Shown in pieces: positions 15,871 through 27,947 of a stretch of 64,000 bases of DNA. The notes below the pieces were generated by a model. It saw only the letters and a list, made by a program, of their open reading frames with translations, did not search any database and had not been told where the DNA came from. Source of the stretch: Candidatus Dietzia intestinipullorum (GTDB taxonomy: Bacteria > Actinomycetota > Actinomycetes > Mycobacteriales > Mycobacteriaceae); contig DWWP01000047.1 of NCBI GenBank assembly GCA_019119635.1, forward strand, positions 28,283 to 92,282, given 5' to 3'. The position numbers were made by a program, and so were the translations under genes. Positions within the stretch are counted from its first letter, which is position 1, and every line of letters begins with the position of its first letter.

Positions 15871-16508
15871 GCCCGGACACGTCAGCTGCCGGACCCGAGG
15901 ACCGCTCGGACCTGTCGGGGCTCGAGGAGCTCCTCGATGTCGCCGAGTCGGTCCGCGTCCTGCGCTACCCCCACGAGACCGAGCCCGCGGAGGACGGCAC
16001 CACCACCGAGTGGCACTGCGACATCGTGGTGATCGACGGCGTGCCGGGCCCCGGCTTCACCACGTACGCCACCGTCGGCGCCCGCGACCTGCCCACCAAC
16101 GTCACCACGCCGGAAGGGCGGCAGATCCGCAGCGAGTTCGTCACCGTCGGCCGCACCGGGCACCGCGCCATGGCCGACGTCCTGGACGCCTGCGCCCTCG
16201 CCATCGCCAGCGGCTCCCTGCATGTCGAGCCCGGCGCCGTCGTGCCCAACGCGGTCGGACTGGTCGACCCGGAACGCCGGTGCGAGCACCTGATCCTCGC
16301 CCCGCCCTTCCTGTGGCCGGGCCTTCAGGTGGTCGACGAGACCGGCGGCCCCGACGGCACCGGCCCCCTGCTCACCCGGCTGCAGGCCGTGCCCATCACC
16401 ACCGCCGAGATGAGCGCCGCCGCCCGCGACGGGGCCGACGCGCTGTTCGAGGTCCTCGACACCTCCAACGCCGACGTCACCAACCCCGACAGGCCGAGCG
16501 TGGTGTGA
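15867..16508 (+). CDS. Suppressor-of-fused (SUFU) domain protein
   Basis: A 213-residue cytoplasmic protein. Homology features: [42 protein letters not shown], then [12 protein letters not shown] and the end TNPDRPSVV, which is the order of bacterial SUFU-domain proteins. These are often polymorphic-toxin immunity proteins, but others are housekeeping proteins of unknown role. The gene begins inside the fgd1 stop codon (ATGA), so the two are translated together. An F420 link is only inference. Confidence 0.72.
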   Translation: MSPDTSAAGPEDRSDLSGLEELLDVAESVRVLRYPHETEPAEDGTTTEWHCDIVVIDGVPGPGFTTYATVGARDLPTNVTTPEGRQIRSEFVTVGRTGHRAMADVLDACALAIASGSLHVEPGAVVPNAVGLVDPERRCEHLILAPPFLWPGLQVVDETGGPDGTGPLLTRLQAVPITTAEMSAAARDGADALFEVLDTSNADVTNPDRPSVV

Positions 16509-16515
16509 CGCCGAC

Positions 16516-17118
16516 GTGAGAGCAGGGCACACCGACGCGGTCACGCGCCTGATCCCCACGATGGTCGGCCCGATTCTCGCCGAGGCCACCGCCACGGGCG
16601 TCTCCAGAGTGGTGCGGGCCGGGCACGGGCCGGACGGCGAGCCGGCCCGCCGCCCGGCCGGGGGCGGCAGCGGAGGCCGTGCGGGTTCGGGTGTGGACGC
16701 GGGCGCCGGTGTCGGCCCAGGCGCTGACGGCGCCGCGGGCCGCCACCTCGACCGACTGGCCGACCAGCTCGACGCCTACTTCGCGGGGGCACTCCGCGAG
16801 TTCGACGTGCCCGTCGACTGGGCCGCGGCGGGCGTCGACGAGGGATTCTCCCGCGAGGTGTACCGCGAGATCCGGTCCGTCCCCTACGGCGACACCGCCT
16901 CCTACGGGCAGATCAGCATCGACGCCGGACGGCCCCGCAACGCCCGGCGGGTCGGCCGCCTCTGCTCGCTCGTCCCAGTCCCATTCCTCATCCCGGTCCA
17001 CCGCATCACGCGCGCCGACGGCGGGCTGGGCGCCTGCCCCGAGTTCCGGCGCGGCCTCCTCGCGCACGAACAGCGCAACCTCCACTCACCCGAACCGGTG
17101 GCGATCGATCCGATGTGA
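16516..17118 (+). CDS. O6-alkylguanine-DNA alkyltransferase homologue lacking the catalytic Cys
   Basis: A 200-residue protein. The C-terminal half is the Ogt/Ada DNA-binding domain: REIRSVPYGDTASYGQIS, then AGRPRNARRVGRL. The normal PCHR active site is here PVHRI: the acceptor Cys is Val, while the His and Arg are kept. In alkyltransferase-like proteins the Cys is replaced, usually by Trp or Ala, and they flag damage for excision repair; that role is possible here. The N-terminal part has an inserted Gly/Ala-rich stretch (about residues 45-75). It starts 7 bases after the SUFU gene (GTG at 16516), so the three genes probably form one operon. Confidence 0.75.
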   Translation: MRAGHTDAVTRLIPTMVGPILAEATATGVSRVVRAGHGPDGEPARRPAGGGSGGRAGSGVDAGAGVGPGADGAAGRHLDRLADQLDAYFAGALREFDVPVDWAAAGVDEGFSREVYREIRSVPYGDTASYGQISIDAGRPRNARRVGRLCSLVPVPFLIPVHRITRADGGLGACPEFRRGLLAHEQRNLHSPEPVAIDPM

Positions 17119-17181
17119 GGACATCCTCGATCTGGTTAGTGTGGCCCCACACCGCCGTCGACCAGCCTCGAGGGGGAACAG

Positions 17182-18435
17182 ATGACCGCCGGAACACTGC
17201 AGAGCGACATTCGCACGAGCAGCGCCGCCGACCACTTCACGCGCGTCCGCGCCCTCACCGACACGCTCGCCTCACGGCTGAGCGCCGAGGACCAGATCCC
17301 GCAGTCCATGACCGCCGCCAGCCCCACCGCCTGGCACCGCGCGCACACCACCTGGTTCTTCGAGGAGTTCGTGCTGGGCGCACTCCCGGGCTATGAGCCT
17401 GTCGACCCCGCGTTCCGCTACCTGTTCAACTCGTACTACGAGGCCGTCGGCCCCCGGCAGCCCCGACCCGACCGCGGACTCATCACCCGGCCGTCCGTCG
17501 CCGAGATCGGCGAGTACCGGGCGCGGATCGACGAGCGTGTGACCGAGGCGCTCGAATCCGGCCGGATCGACCGGGCCGGCCTCGACCTGCTGGAGCTGGG
17601 CTGTCACCACGAGCAGCAGCACCAGGAACTGCTGCTCATGGACATCAAGCACCTGCTCTCCCACAATCCGACAGACCCCGTCTACGCGCCCCGGGATGCG
17701 GATCCCGCACACGGGCCGACGGGGGAGACGGACTGGCTCGTCGTCGTCGAGGGGAAGGCCCACGTCGGCGCCGACGACGACGGGTTCTCCTACGACAACG
17801 AACGCCCCCGGCACCCCGTGTGGATCCCCGGAGGGGAGGTCGCCACCCGGCAGGTGACCGTGGGCGACTGGAAGCGCTTCATGGCCGACGACGGCTACGC
17901 CCGCCCCGAACTGTGGCTCTCCGACGGCTGGGCCACCGTGCAGGCCGAGGGGTGGGAGGCGCCCGGCTACTGGCGGCGCCCCGACCGGCCCGACGGTGAG
18001 TGGACCACCTTCACCCTCTCGGGACGTCGCCCCGTCGTGGACGCCGAGCCCGTGATCCACGTGTCCTTCTACGAGGCCGACGCCTATGCGCGCTGGGCCG
18101 GTGCCCGGCTGCCCACCGAGTTCGAATGGGAGGTCGCGACCGCCGGCTGGGACGTCCGGGACGAACTCGACCCCGACCGCTGCCACCCGCGACCCGCCAC
18201 CGAGCGCACCGTCGGCGGCGGGTGGGAGTGGACCGCCAGCGCGTACCTGCCCTACCCCGGATTCCAGCCGTTCGAGGGCGCCGCCGGCGAGTACAACGGC
18301 AAGTTCATGTCCGACCAGCACGTCCTGCGCGGCGGCAGCGCCCTGACCCCCGCCGGCCACACGCGCCCCACCTACCGGAACTTCTTCCCCGCCCACTCCA
18401 GGTGGGCCGCCAGCGGGCTGAGGCTCGCGCGGTGA
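17182..18435 (+). CDS. egtB: Ergothioneine biosynthesis sulfoxide synthase EgtB
   Basis: A 417-residue iron enzyme that joins trimethylhistidine (hercynine) and a thiol donor with O2. The N-terminal DinB-like part holds the iron ligands: WHRAHTTWFFEE and the HHEQQHQE motif (about residues 147-155). The C-terminal formylglycine-generating-like fold has PVIHVSFYEADAYARWAGARLPTEFEWE and RGGSAL, GLRLAR at the end. FNSYYEAVGPRQPR is the version found in two-gene (EgtB-EgtD) clusters. AGGGGGAAC before the ATG is the ribosome site. Overlaps egtD by 4 bases. Confidence 0.92.
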   Translation: MTAGTLQSDIRTSSAADHFTRVRALTDTLASRLSAEDQIPQSMTAASPTAWHRAHTTWFFEEFVLGALPGYEPVDPAFRYLFNSYYEAVGPRQPRPDRGLITRPSVAEIGEYRARIDERVTEALESGRIDRAGLDLLELGCHHEQQHQELLLMDIKHLLSHNPTDPVYAPRDADPAHGPTGETDWLVVVEGKAHVGADDDGFSYDNERPRHPVWIPGGEVATRQVTVGDWKRFMADDGYARPELWLSDGWATVQAEGWEAPGYWRRPDRPDGEWTTFTLSGRRPVVDAEPVIHVSFYEADAYARWAGARLPTEFEWEVATAGWDVRDELDPDRCHPRPATERTVGGGWEWTASAYLPYPGFQPFEGAAGEYNGKFMSDQHVLRGGSALTPAGHTRPTYRNFFPAHSRWAASGLRLAR

Positions 18436-19415
18436 CGGCGGTCGGAGACCGGGCCGGGATGACGACGACGAGCTCCGCACACCCGGACACCGTCGCGCTC
18501 GAAGCCGATCTGCAGGAGGGCTTCTGGGCCGACCCCCCCACGCTGCCCGCACGCTGGCTGTACGACGAGGCCGGGAGCAGGCTGTTCGACCGGATCACCA
18601 GACTGCCCGAGTACTACCCGACCCGCTCCGAGGCCCGGATCCTGCGCGACCGGGCAGGGGAGATCGTCGACGGGTCGCGGACGGTCGTGGAACTGGGCGC
18701 CGGAACCTCCGAGAAGACGCGCGTCCTGCTCGACGCGCTCGTCGCGGGTGGGGGCGGGGCGCTGTACGTGCCCGTCGACATCAGCACCGAGATGCTGCAC
18801 GAGACCGCGAATACGCTGGCCGGCGAGTACCCGGACCTGCGTGTCCGGCCCGTGGTCGCCGACATCACCGATCTCGAGCCGCCACTGCCGGGCGACCCCG
18901 GGACGCGGCTGGTCCTGTTCCTGGGCGGAACGATCGGCAACCTGACCGAGGACGAGCGGGACGCCTTCCTGCGCATGTTGCGGCGGGTCGCCGGCCCCGG
19001 CGACCGGATCGCGTTGGGGTTCGACGTGCGTAAATCCCCGGAGCGGCTCGTGGCCGCCTACGACGACGCCGCCGGGGTCACCGCCGAGTTCGACCTCAAC
19101 ATGCTCGACGTGATCGCCCGAACGGTGGAGTGCACGGGGCTGGACCGCCGGGATTTCCGGCACGACGCCGTGTGGAACGCCGCCGAGAGCCGCATCGAGA
19201 TGTGGCTGCGCGCCGTCCGGGACGTCCGGGCGTGGTTTCCCACGCTCGGGCGGGAGTTCACACTGGCCGCCGGGGAGGGGATCCGGACCGAGATCGCGCG
19301 GAAGTTCTCCGGGGACGAGTTGATGGCCGAGCTGGGGCGGATCGGGTTCCGCGACCAGGTCGTGTGGACCGACGACGCCGGGGACTTCGGGATGGTGGTC
19401 GCGCAGGTGCCGTGA
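18432..19415 (+). CDS. egtD: L-histidine N-alpha-methyltransferase EgtD
   Basis: SAM-dependent enzyme that trimethylates histidine to hercynine, the first ergothioneine step. Visible: WLYDEAGSRLFDRITRLPEYYPTRSEA, SAM motif VVELGAGTSEKTR, FLGGTIGNLT, and the substrate loop IEMWLRAVRDV. GTG at 18432 overlaps the egtB stop (GTGA) and gives 327 residues; the ATG at 18459 (318 residues) is a possible alternative and is closer to the usual 321. No egtA, egtC or egtE is adjacent. Confidence 0.92.
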   Translation: MTAVGDRAGMTTTSSAHPDTVALEADLQEGFWADPPTLPARWLYDEAGSRLFDRITRLPEYYPTRSEARILRDRAGEIVDGSRTVVELGAGTSEKTRVLLDALVAGGGGALYVPVDISTEMLHETANTLAGEYPDLRVRPVVADITDLEPPLPGDPGTRLVLFLGGTIGNLTEDERDAFLRMLRRVAGPGDRIALGFDVRKSPERLVAAYDDAAGVTAEFDLNMLDVIARTVECTGLDRRDFRHDAVWNAAESRIEMWLRAVRDVRAWFPTLGREFTLAAGEGIRTEIARKFSGDELMAELGRIGFRDQVVWTDDAGDFGMVVAQVP

Positions 19416-19449
19416 CCGGGCCGGATTTTACGCAGGTCATCGCTGTGTG

Positions 19450-19469
19450 TCGTACGTGTGTTCTAGTAT
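19450..19469 (+). promoter_or_regulatory. Leaderless promoter with LexA-like box
   Basis: TAGTAT (19464-19469) is a -10 ending 7 bases before the ATG at 19477. TCGTAC-GTGT-GTTCTA (19450-19465) matches the actinobacterial SOS box TCGAAC-N4-GTTCGA at 10 of 12 defined positions and overlaps the -10, as expected for a repressor site. Confidence 0.5.
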
Positions 19470-19476
19470 TCGGGGC

Positions 19477-20757
19477 ATGAACGAGGACGTGGGGTTCGAG
19501 GTCTGGCGGCCGGTGGAGCCGGCGCCGCTGTCCAGCGTTCTCGCCTTCCTCGAGGCCGGCGTGGAGGCCCTGGGGGCGGACGACTTCTCCCGGCACGACG
19601 CCGCAGCCCTGGCCGACGCCGTGGAACGCGTGGAGGTGGTCGCCCGCAAACTCGAGTCCGCCGCGGCCCGCGCGACGGCGGACCTGGCGGGGCTCCACGC
19701 GCGCAAGGGGCGGACGCCGGGCGGCGTGGCGGCGATGCTCGCCCGGCGCCTCGGCCTGGCCAAGGGTGCCGTCCACGGGCGGATCGAGGCTGGCGGGAGG
19801 CAGGCCACGCCGGCAGGACGGGCTGCGGCGGCCGGGGAGATCAGTGCCGAGCACGAGAGGATCGTCGCCAGAGCCGTCAAGGGGCTGCCCGGGACCCTGG
19901 GGGGCGACGCCAAGATCGGGTTCGCCCGGGAGCTCACCGAGTTCGCGCGCACGGTCGCGCCCGCGGAGTTGCGAGCCGAGGCCGCGCGCCGGGTGGCCGA
20001 GCTGTGTCCGCAGGACGCGCCCGGCCGGGAGGAGCACCAGGAGCGGCAGCGGTCCGCGCGACTGGGTGCCGTCCGGCCCGACGGCACAAGCGCCCTCAGC
20101 ATGGTCCTCACCCCGCGCGCCCGCGCTCTCGTGGAGCGCGCACTGTGCGACTTCGGCAGGCCCGGCGGCACGGTCGCGTGCGAGCCCGGGGCCGACGACC
20201 GCACGCCCGAGCAGCGGTCGCACGACGCGCTGGTGCAGCAGTGGGCGCTCGGCTCCACCATCGACCCCGCGCGGCCCAAGGGCATCGCCACGATCGTCGT
20301 GCGGATGACACCCGAGCAGCTCGAGGACCCCACCACACTCGTCCGGACCGACTCCGGGACCCAGGTCAGCGTGCGGCAGGCCGTATCCATGGCCGGCACC
20401 ATGCCCTGGTTCGTCTCGGTGCTCCGGGAGGGCCGGGAGGAACTGCACAGGATCGACGTGGACGCACACCCCGAACGCCGCCTGGCCTCCGCCCTCCAGC
20501 GGCTGGTCCTCTACGCCGCCCACGGGGGGTGCACGTTCCCCGGCTGCGACGCCCCGGCCCGCGGCTGTCAGTTCCACCACGTCCGGGCGTGGTCCGACGG
20601 CGGGCCCACCACGGTCGCCAACGGCGGCCTGGGCTGCCCCGTGCACCACGGCTTCGTCGGGGACACCCCCGCGTCGTGGAAGACCGTGATCAACCCCGGG
20701 GCCCCGGGCCGATGTCTCTGGATACCACCCGGGGTCGACAGGCTCACCGACGCCTGA
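19477..20757 (+). CDS. DUF222 / 13E12-type HNH endonuclease
   Basis: A 426-residue protein of the 13E12-repeat family, usually multicopy in Mycobacteriales. Residues 1-340 form the helical DUF222 part. The C-terminal HNH motif is intact: CTFPGCDAPARGCQFHHVRAW, followed by DGGPTTVANGGLGCPVHH with the Asn and last His. In this family the C-x-x-C pairs bind zinc. The ATG at 19477 lies directly after a -10 hexamer, so the mRNA is probably leaderless and SOS-controlled. Role not established; family members are linked to mobile or DNA-damage functions. Confidence 0.85.
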   Translation: MNEDVGFEVWRPVEPAPLSSVLAFLEAGVEALGADDFSRHDAAALADAVERVEVVARKLESAAARATADLAGLHARKGRTPGGVAAMLARRLGLAKGAVHGRIEAGGRQATPAGRAAAAGEISAEHERIVARAVKGLPGTLGGDAKIGFARELTEFARTVAPAELRAEAARRVAELCPQDAPGREEHQERQRSARLGAVRPDGTSALSMVLTPRARALVERALCDFGRPGGTVACEPGADDRTPEQRSHDALVQQWALGSTIDPARPKGIATIVVRMTPEQLEDPTTLVRTDSGTQVSVRQAVSMAGTMPWFVSVLREGREELHRIDVDAHPERRLASALQRLVLYAAHGGCTFPGCDAPARGCQFHHVRAWSDGGPTTVANGGLGCPVHHGFVGDTPASWKTVINPGAPGRCLWIPPGVDRLTDA

Positions 20758-20787
20758 GCAGCACAGTCGCACCGCGCGGGGGCGTCC

Positions 20788-20809
20788 GTACCTCCCCGTG
20801 GGGAGGTAC
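20788..20809. promoter_or_regulatory. Perfect 22-bp palindrome upstream of pta
   Basis: GTACCTCCCC-GT-GGGGAGGTAC. The two-base centre is unfavourable for an RNA hairpin loop and fits a dimeric regulator better. It lies 38 bases before pta. In Corynebacterium pta-ackA is controlled by RamA, which binds runs of G4-6 flanked by A/T/C; the CTCCCC/GGGGAG halves fit that loosely. It may also end the HNH transcript. Confidence 0.5.
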
Positions 20810-20835
20810 CTCGTGTGGAGACCGGCAGACGCTGG

Positions 20836-20841
20836 AACAAT
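20836..20841 (+). promoter_or_regulatory. Possible leaderless -10 of pta
   Basis: AACAAT ends 6 bases before the GTG at 20848; no ribosome site is visible. Weak match to TANNNT. Confidence 0.3.
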
Positions 20842-20847
20842 GCGGGC

Positions 20848-23076
20848 GTGCCCGATTCCACCGAGTCTGATACCTCCGCGTCCGATACCTCCACGACTGA
20901 TGCCGCGGCGTCCGACGCCACCGCTTCTGCTCTGGTGACGTCGCCCCGACCGAACGGTGACCCGCGCCTGACCTCAGCCGTCTACGTCGCCGCGCCCGAG
21001 GGGGACACCGGCAAGTCGACCGTCGCACTGGGGCTGCTCCGCATCCTCGCGGGGACCGTTCAGAAGGTCGGGGTGTTCCGGCCCGTCACCATCGCGCGCC
21101 GGGTCGGCGACACGGTGGACTCGCGCGACCGGATCGTCGACATGCTGCTGCAGCACACCACCGTCGACCTCGAGTACGAGGACTGTGTGGGCGTCACCAA
21201 CGCCCGCGTCCACGAGGACCGCGACGCGGCCCTGTCCGAGATCGTCCACAGGTATCACGCGGTCGCCCGCCAGTGCGACGTCGTCGTGATCCTCGGGACC
21301 GACTACACCGGCGTGCCCAGCCCCACGGAGTTCGACTTCAACGCCGCCCTCGCCGTCAACCTGGGCGCACCGGTGCTCCTGGTGCTCCGGGGCGCCGACC
21401 GCACGCCCGAGGAGATCCGCACCAACGCCCGCCTCACCCTCGACGAACTCCGCGACGAGCACGCCCACCCGGTGGGCGTCGTCGTCAACCGGTGCGATCC
21501 CGGGAGCCTCGACGGGGTCAAGGAGGCCCTCGCGTCCCTCGATCTGCCGTGCTGGGCCATCCCACACAAAGAGGTGCTCACGGCGCCCACGATGGGCGAG
21601 CTGGCCGAGGCGGTGGGCGGGACCCACTACTCGGGAGACCCGGCCCTGCTGGACCGCGAGGTCATGTCCGTGATGGTCGGCGGGATGACCGGCGACCGCA
21701 TCCTCGAGCGACTGGTCGACGGCATGGTGGTGATCGTCCCCGCCGACCGGACCGACGCCGTCCTGGCGGTACTCACCGCGCACGGCGCCGAGGGGTTCCC
21801 GTCCATGGCCGGCATGATCTGGAACGGGGGCCTGTTGCCGGACTCGGCCATGCACCGTCTGGTCCACGGGATGCGCTCCACCCTGCCGGTGGTCTGTACC
21901 GATCTCGGCACCTACGACACCGCCCGCGCCGCCGCCGACACCCGGGGCCGCGTCTACTCCGGCTCCGGGCGCAAGGTCGAGACCGCGCTGAGCCTCATGG
22001 AGAAGCACGTCGACACCGAACAGCTGCTCGACCGGCTCCGCGTCGACCGCCCCGACGTGATGACCCCGCAGATGTTCGAGTACCAGCTGCTCGAGCGCGC
22101 CCGCGCCGACCGGCGCCACATCGTCCTGCCCGAGGGCGACGACGACCGCATCCTCCACGCCGCCGGCCGCCTCATGCGGCGCGACGTGGCCGACCTGACG
22201 ATCCTCGGCGACGTCGACGCCGTCCGTCGTCGCGCCGACGAACTGGGCATCGACCTCGCCGACGCGCAGGTGCTCGACCCGCGCGGCAGCGAGCACGCCG
22301 AGCGGTTCGCCACCGAGTACGCCGAACTGCGCAAGCACAAGGGCATGACCATGGACGTGGCGCGCGACCGCATCACGGATATCTCCTACTTCGCCACCAT
22401 GATGGTGCACGCCGGTCTCGCCGACGGCATGGTCTCCGGTGCCGCCCACACCACCGCGCACACGATCCGGCCGGCGCTGGAGATCATCCGGACCCGGCCC
22501 GACGTGGAGACCGTGTCCAGCGTGTTCCTCATGTGCCTGTCCGACCACGTCCTGGCGTTCGGCGACTGTGCGGTCGTGCCCGACCCCACGGCGCCCCAGC
22601 TCGCCGACATCGCCCTGTCCTCCGCCGAGACCGCCGCGCGGTTCGGCGTCGACCCGCGGGTGGCGTTGCTCTCGTACTCGACCGGCGACTCCGGGACCGG
22701 CGCCGACGTGGAGAAGGTCCGCGAGGCCACCGAGATCGTCCGCTCCCGCATCAACGAGGCCGACGGCGGCGACCCGGTGTCCGAGCTCGTCGTCGACGGG
22801 CCCCTGCAGTTCGACGCCGCCGTCGACCCGACGGTGGCCGGCAAGAAGATGCCGGAATCGGAGGTGGCCGGGCGCGCCACCGTCCTGGTGTTCCCGGACC
22901 TCAACACCGGCAACAACACCTACAAGGCCGTGCAGCGCACCGCCGGGGCGGTGGCCATCGGGCCGGTCCTGCAGGGACTGCGTAAGCCCATCAACGACCT
23001 CTCGCGTGGCGCGCTGGTCGAGGACATCGTCAACACCGTGGCCATCACGGCCGTGCAGGCACAAGGAGACCGTTGA
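20848..23076 (+). CDS. pta: Phosphate acetyltransferase
   Basis: A 742-residue long-form enzyme that interconverts acetyl-CoA and acetyl phosphate. The N-terminal P-loop-like domain begins at residue 50 (VYVAAPEGDTGKSTVALGLL), a DRTGG domain follows in the middle, and the C-terminal catalytic PTA_PTB domain starts near LPEGDDDRILHAAG and includes ALLSYSTGDSGTGADVEKVR and FPDLNTGNNTYKAVQR. The first 48 residues are a Ser/Thr/Asp-rich extension not seen in the mycobacterial protein (690 residues). I used GTG at 20848; the in-frame codon at 20815 is in the palindrome region. Stop and ackA start overlap by one base. Confidence 0.92.
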   Translation: MPDSTESDTSASDTSTTDAAASDATASALVTSPRPNGDPRLTSAVYVAAPEGDTGKSTVALGLLRILAGTVQKVGVFRPVTIARRVGDTVDSRDRIVDMLLQHTTVDLEYEDCVGVTNARVHEDRDAALSEIVHRYHAVARQCDVVVILGTDYTGVPSPTEFDFNAALAVNLGAPVLLVLRGADRTPEEIRTNARLTLDELRDEHAHPVGVVVNRCDPGSLDGVKEALASLDLPCWAIPHKEVLTAPTMGELAEAVGGTHYSGDPALLDREVMSVMVGGMTGDRILERLVDGMVVIVPADRTDAVLAVLTAHGAEGFPSMAGMIWNGGLLPDSAMHRLVHGMRSTLPVVCTDLGTYDTARAAADTRGRVYSGSGRKVETALSLMEKHVDTEQLLDRLRVDRPDVMTPQMFEYQLLERARADRRHIVLPEGDDDRILHAAGRLMRRDVADLTILGDVDAVRRRADELGIDLADAQVLDPRGSEHAERFATEYAELRKHKGMTMDVARDRITDISYFATMMVHAGLADGMVSGAAHTTAHTIRPALEIIRTRPDVETVSSVFLMCLSDHVLAFGDCAVVPDPTAPQLADIALSSAETAARFGVDPRVALLSYSTGDSGTGADVEKVREATEIVRSRINEADGGDPVSELVVDGPLQFDAAVDPTVAGKKMPESEVAGRATVLVFPDLNTGNNTYKAVQRTAGAVAIGPVLQGLRKPINDLSRGALVEDIVNTVAITAVQAQGDR

Positions 23077-24296
23077 TGACCAGGGTGTTGGTGATCAATT
23101 CCGGCTCGTCGTCACTCAAGCTGTCGATACTCGACACCTCCACCGAGACCGAGATGGCGTCGGCGCTGGTCGAGCGGATCGGCGAGCCCGTCGGTACGAT
23201 CGCGGTCCGGCGGGCCGGGGCGGACGACCGGGACGAGGCGGAGCGCACGGATGAGGCGGAGTTCCCGGACCACTCCGCGGCGCTCGCCCGGACGCTGGAG
23301 CTCGCGGCAGAGCTGGAGGTGCACCCCACAGACCTCGGGGTGCAGGCGATCGGCCACCGGGTGGTGCACGGGGGGAAGGCCTTCCACGCCCCCGTGGAGG
23401 TGACGCCCGAGGTCGAGCAGGACGTGGAGAAGCTGGAGATCCTCGCCCCGCTGCACAACCCGGCCAACCTGCGCGGGATCCGGGTGGCCCGCGACCTGCT
23501 GCCGGGCCTGCCGCACGTGGCGGTGTTCGACACCGGCTTCTTCCACACCCTGCCGGCCGCCGCGCACACCTACGCGATCGACCGCGAGGTGGCCGACGAC
23601 TGGGACCTGCGTCGCTACGGTTTCCACGGCACGAGCCACGAGTACGTCTCCCACCGCACCGCCGACCTGCTGGGGCGCCCGTACGACGAGCTCCACCAGA
23701 TCGTGCTGCACCTGGGCAACGGTGCCTCCGCGTCGGCGATCGCGGGAGGCCGGGCCGTCGACACCTCCATGGGGCTCACGCCTCTCGAGGGCCTGGTCAT
23801 GGGGACCCGTCCCGGCGACGTCGACCCGGGGCTGCTCATCCACCTGATCCGCGACCGCGGCATGACGCCCGATGAGGTCTCGACCCTGCTCAACCGTAGA
23901 TCCGGTCTCGAAGGGCTGGCCCGCGCACGGGACTTCCGGGAGCTGATGCAGCGGGTGGACGCCGGGGAGGACGACGCCGTGCTCGCCTACGACGTCGTGG
24001 TGCACCGCCTCCGCCGCTACATCGGCGGCTACTGGGCGATCCTCGGGGAGGTCGGCGCGATCACCTTCACCGCCGGAGTCGGCGAGAACGTGCCGCGGCT
24101 TCGGGCCGACGCCCTGGCCACGCTCGCGAGTTGGGGCGTGGAGATCGATCCGGAGGCCAATGAGCGCGGTTCCGGCGAACGGATCATCTCCACGCCCTCA
24201 AGCCGGGTGGCCGTACTCGTGGTGCCGACGGATGAGGAGCTGGCGATCGCGCGGGCGTGTGACGAGGTGCTCGGCAACACCGGCGACCGCGGTTAG
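23076..24296 (+). CDS. ackA: Acetate kinase
   Basis: A 406-residue enzyme that makes ATP and acetate from acetyl phosphate. Signatures: VLVINSGSSSLKLSILD at the N-terminus, VFDTGFFHTLP, RYGFHGTSHEYVS, HLGNGASASAI followed by DTSMGLTPLEGLVMGTRPGDVDP, and FTAGVGENVP. A clean ACAAGGAGA ribosome site lies in the end of pta, and the TGATG overlap with pta makes an operon. Together they allow acetate overflow and uptake. Confidence 0.95.
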   Translation: MTRVLVINSGSSSLKLSILDTSTETEMASALVERIGEPVGTIAVRRAGADDRDEAERTDEAEFPDHSAALARTLELAAELEVHPTDLGVQAIGHRVVHGGKAFHAPVEVTPEVEQDVEKLEILAPLHNPANLRGIRVARDLLPGLPHVAVFDTGFFHTLPAAAHTYAIDREVADDWDLRRYGFHGTSHEYVSHRTADLLGRPYDELHQIVLHLGNGASASAIAGGRAVDTSMGLTPLEGLVMGTRPGDVDPGLLIHLIRDRGMTPDEVSTLLNRRSGLEGLARARDFRELMQRVDAGEDDAVLAYDVVVHRLRRYIGGYWAILGEVGAITFTAGVGENVPRLRADALATLASWGVEIDPEANERGSGERIISTPSSRVAVLVVPTDEELAIARACDEVLGNTGDRG

Positions 24297-24366
24297 ATCC
24301 GCGTGGTCGGCCGGGCGTGCCCGTGTCCCTGCCGCCCTGCCGCCCCGCCGCCCCGCCCGCTCCGCG

Positions 24367-27943
<3,577 letters not shown>

Positions 27944-27947
<4 letters not shown>

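Noticed and set aside
15867..16508. SUFU protein as immunity protein of a polymorphic toxin
   Set aside because: No toxin, Rhs, CDI or ESX-LXG gene next to it; it is coupled to fgd1.
20974..23064. 696-residue open frame antisense to pta
   Set aside because: A composition shadow: His/Gly/Val-rich, no domain, and fully opposite a textbook pta.
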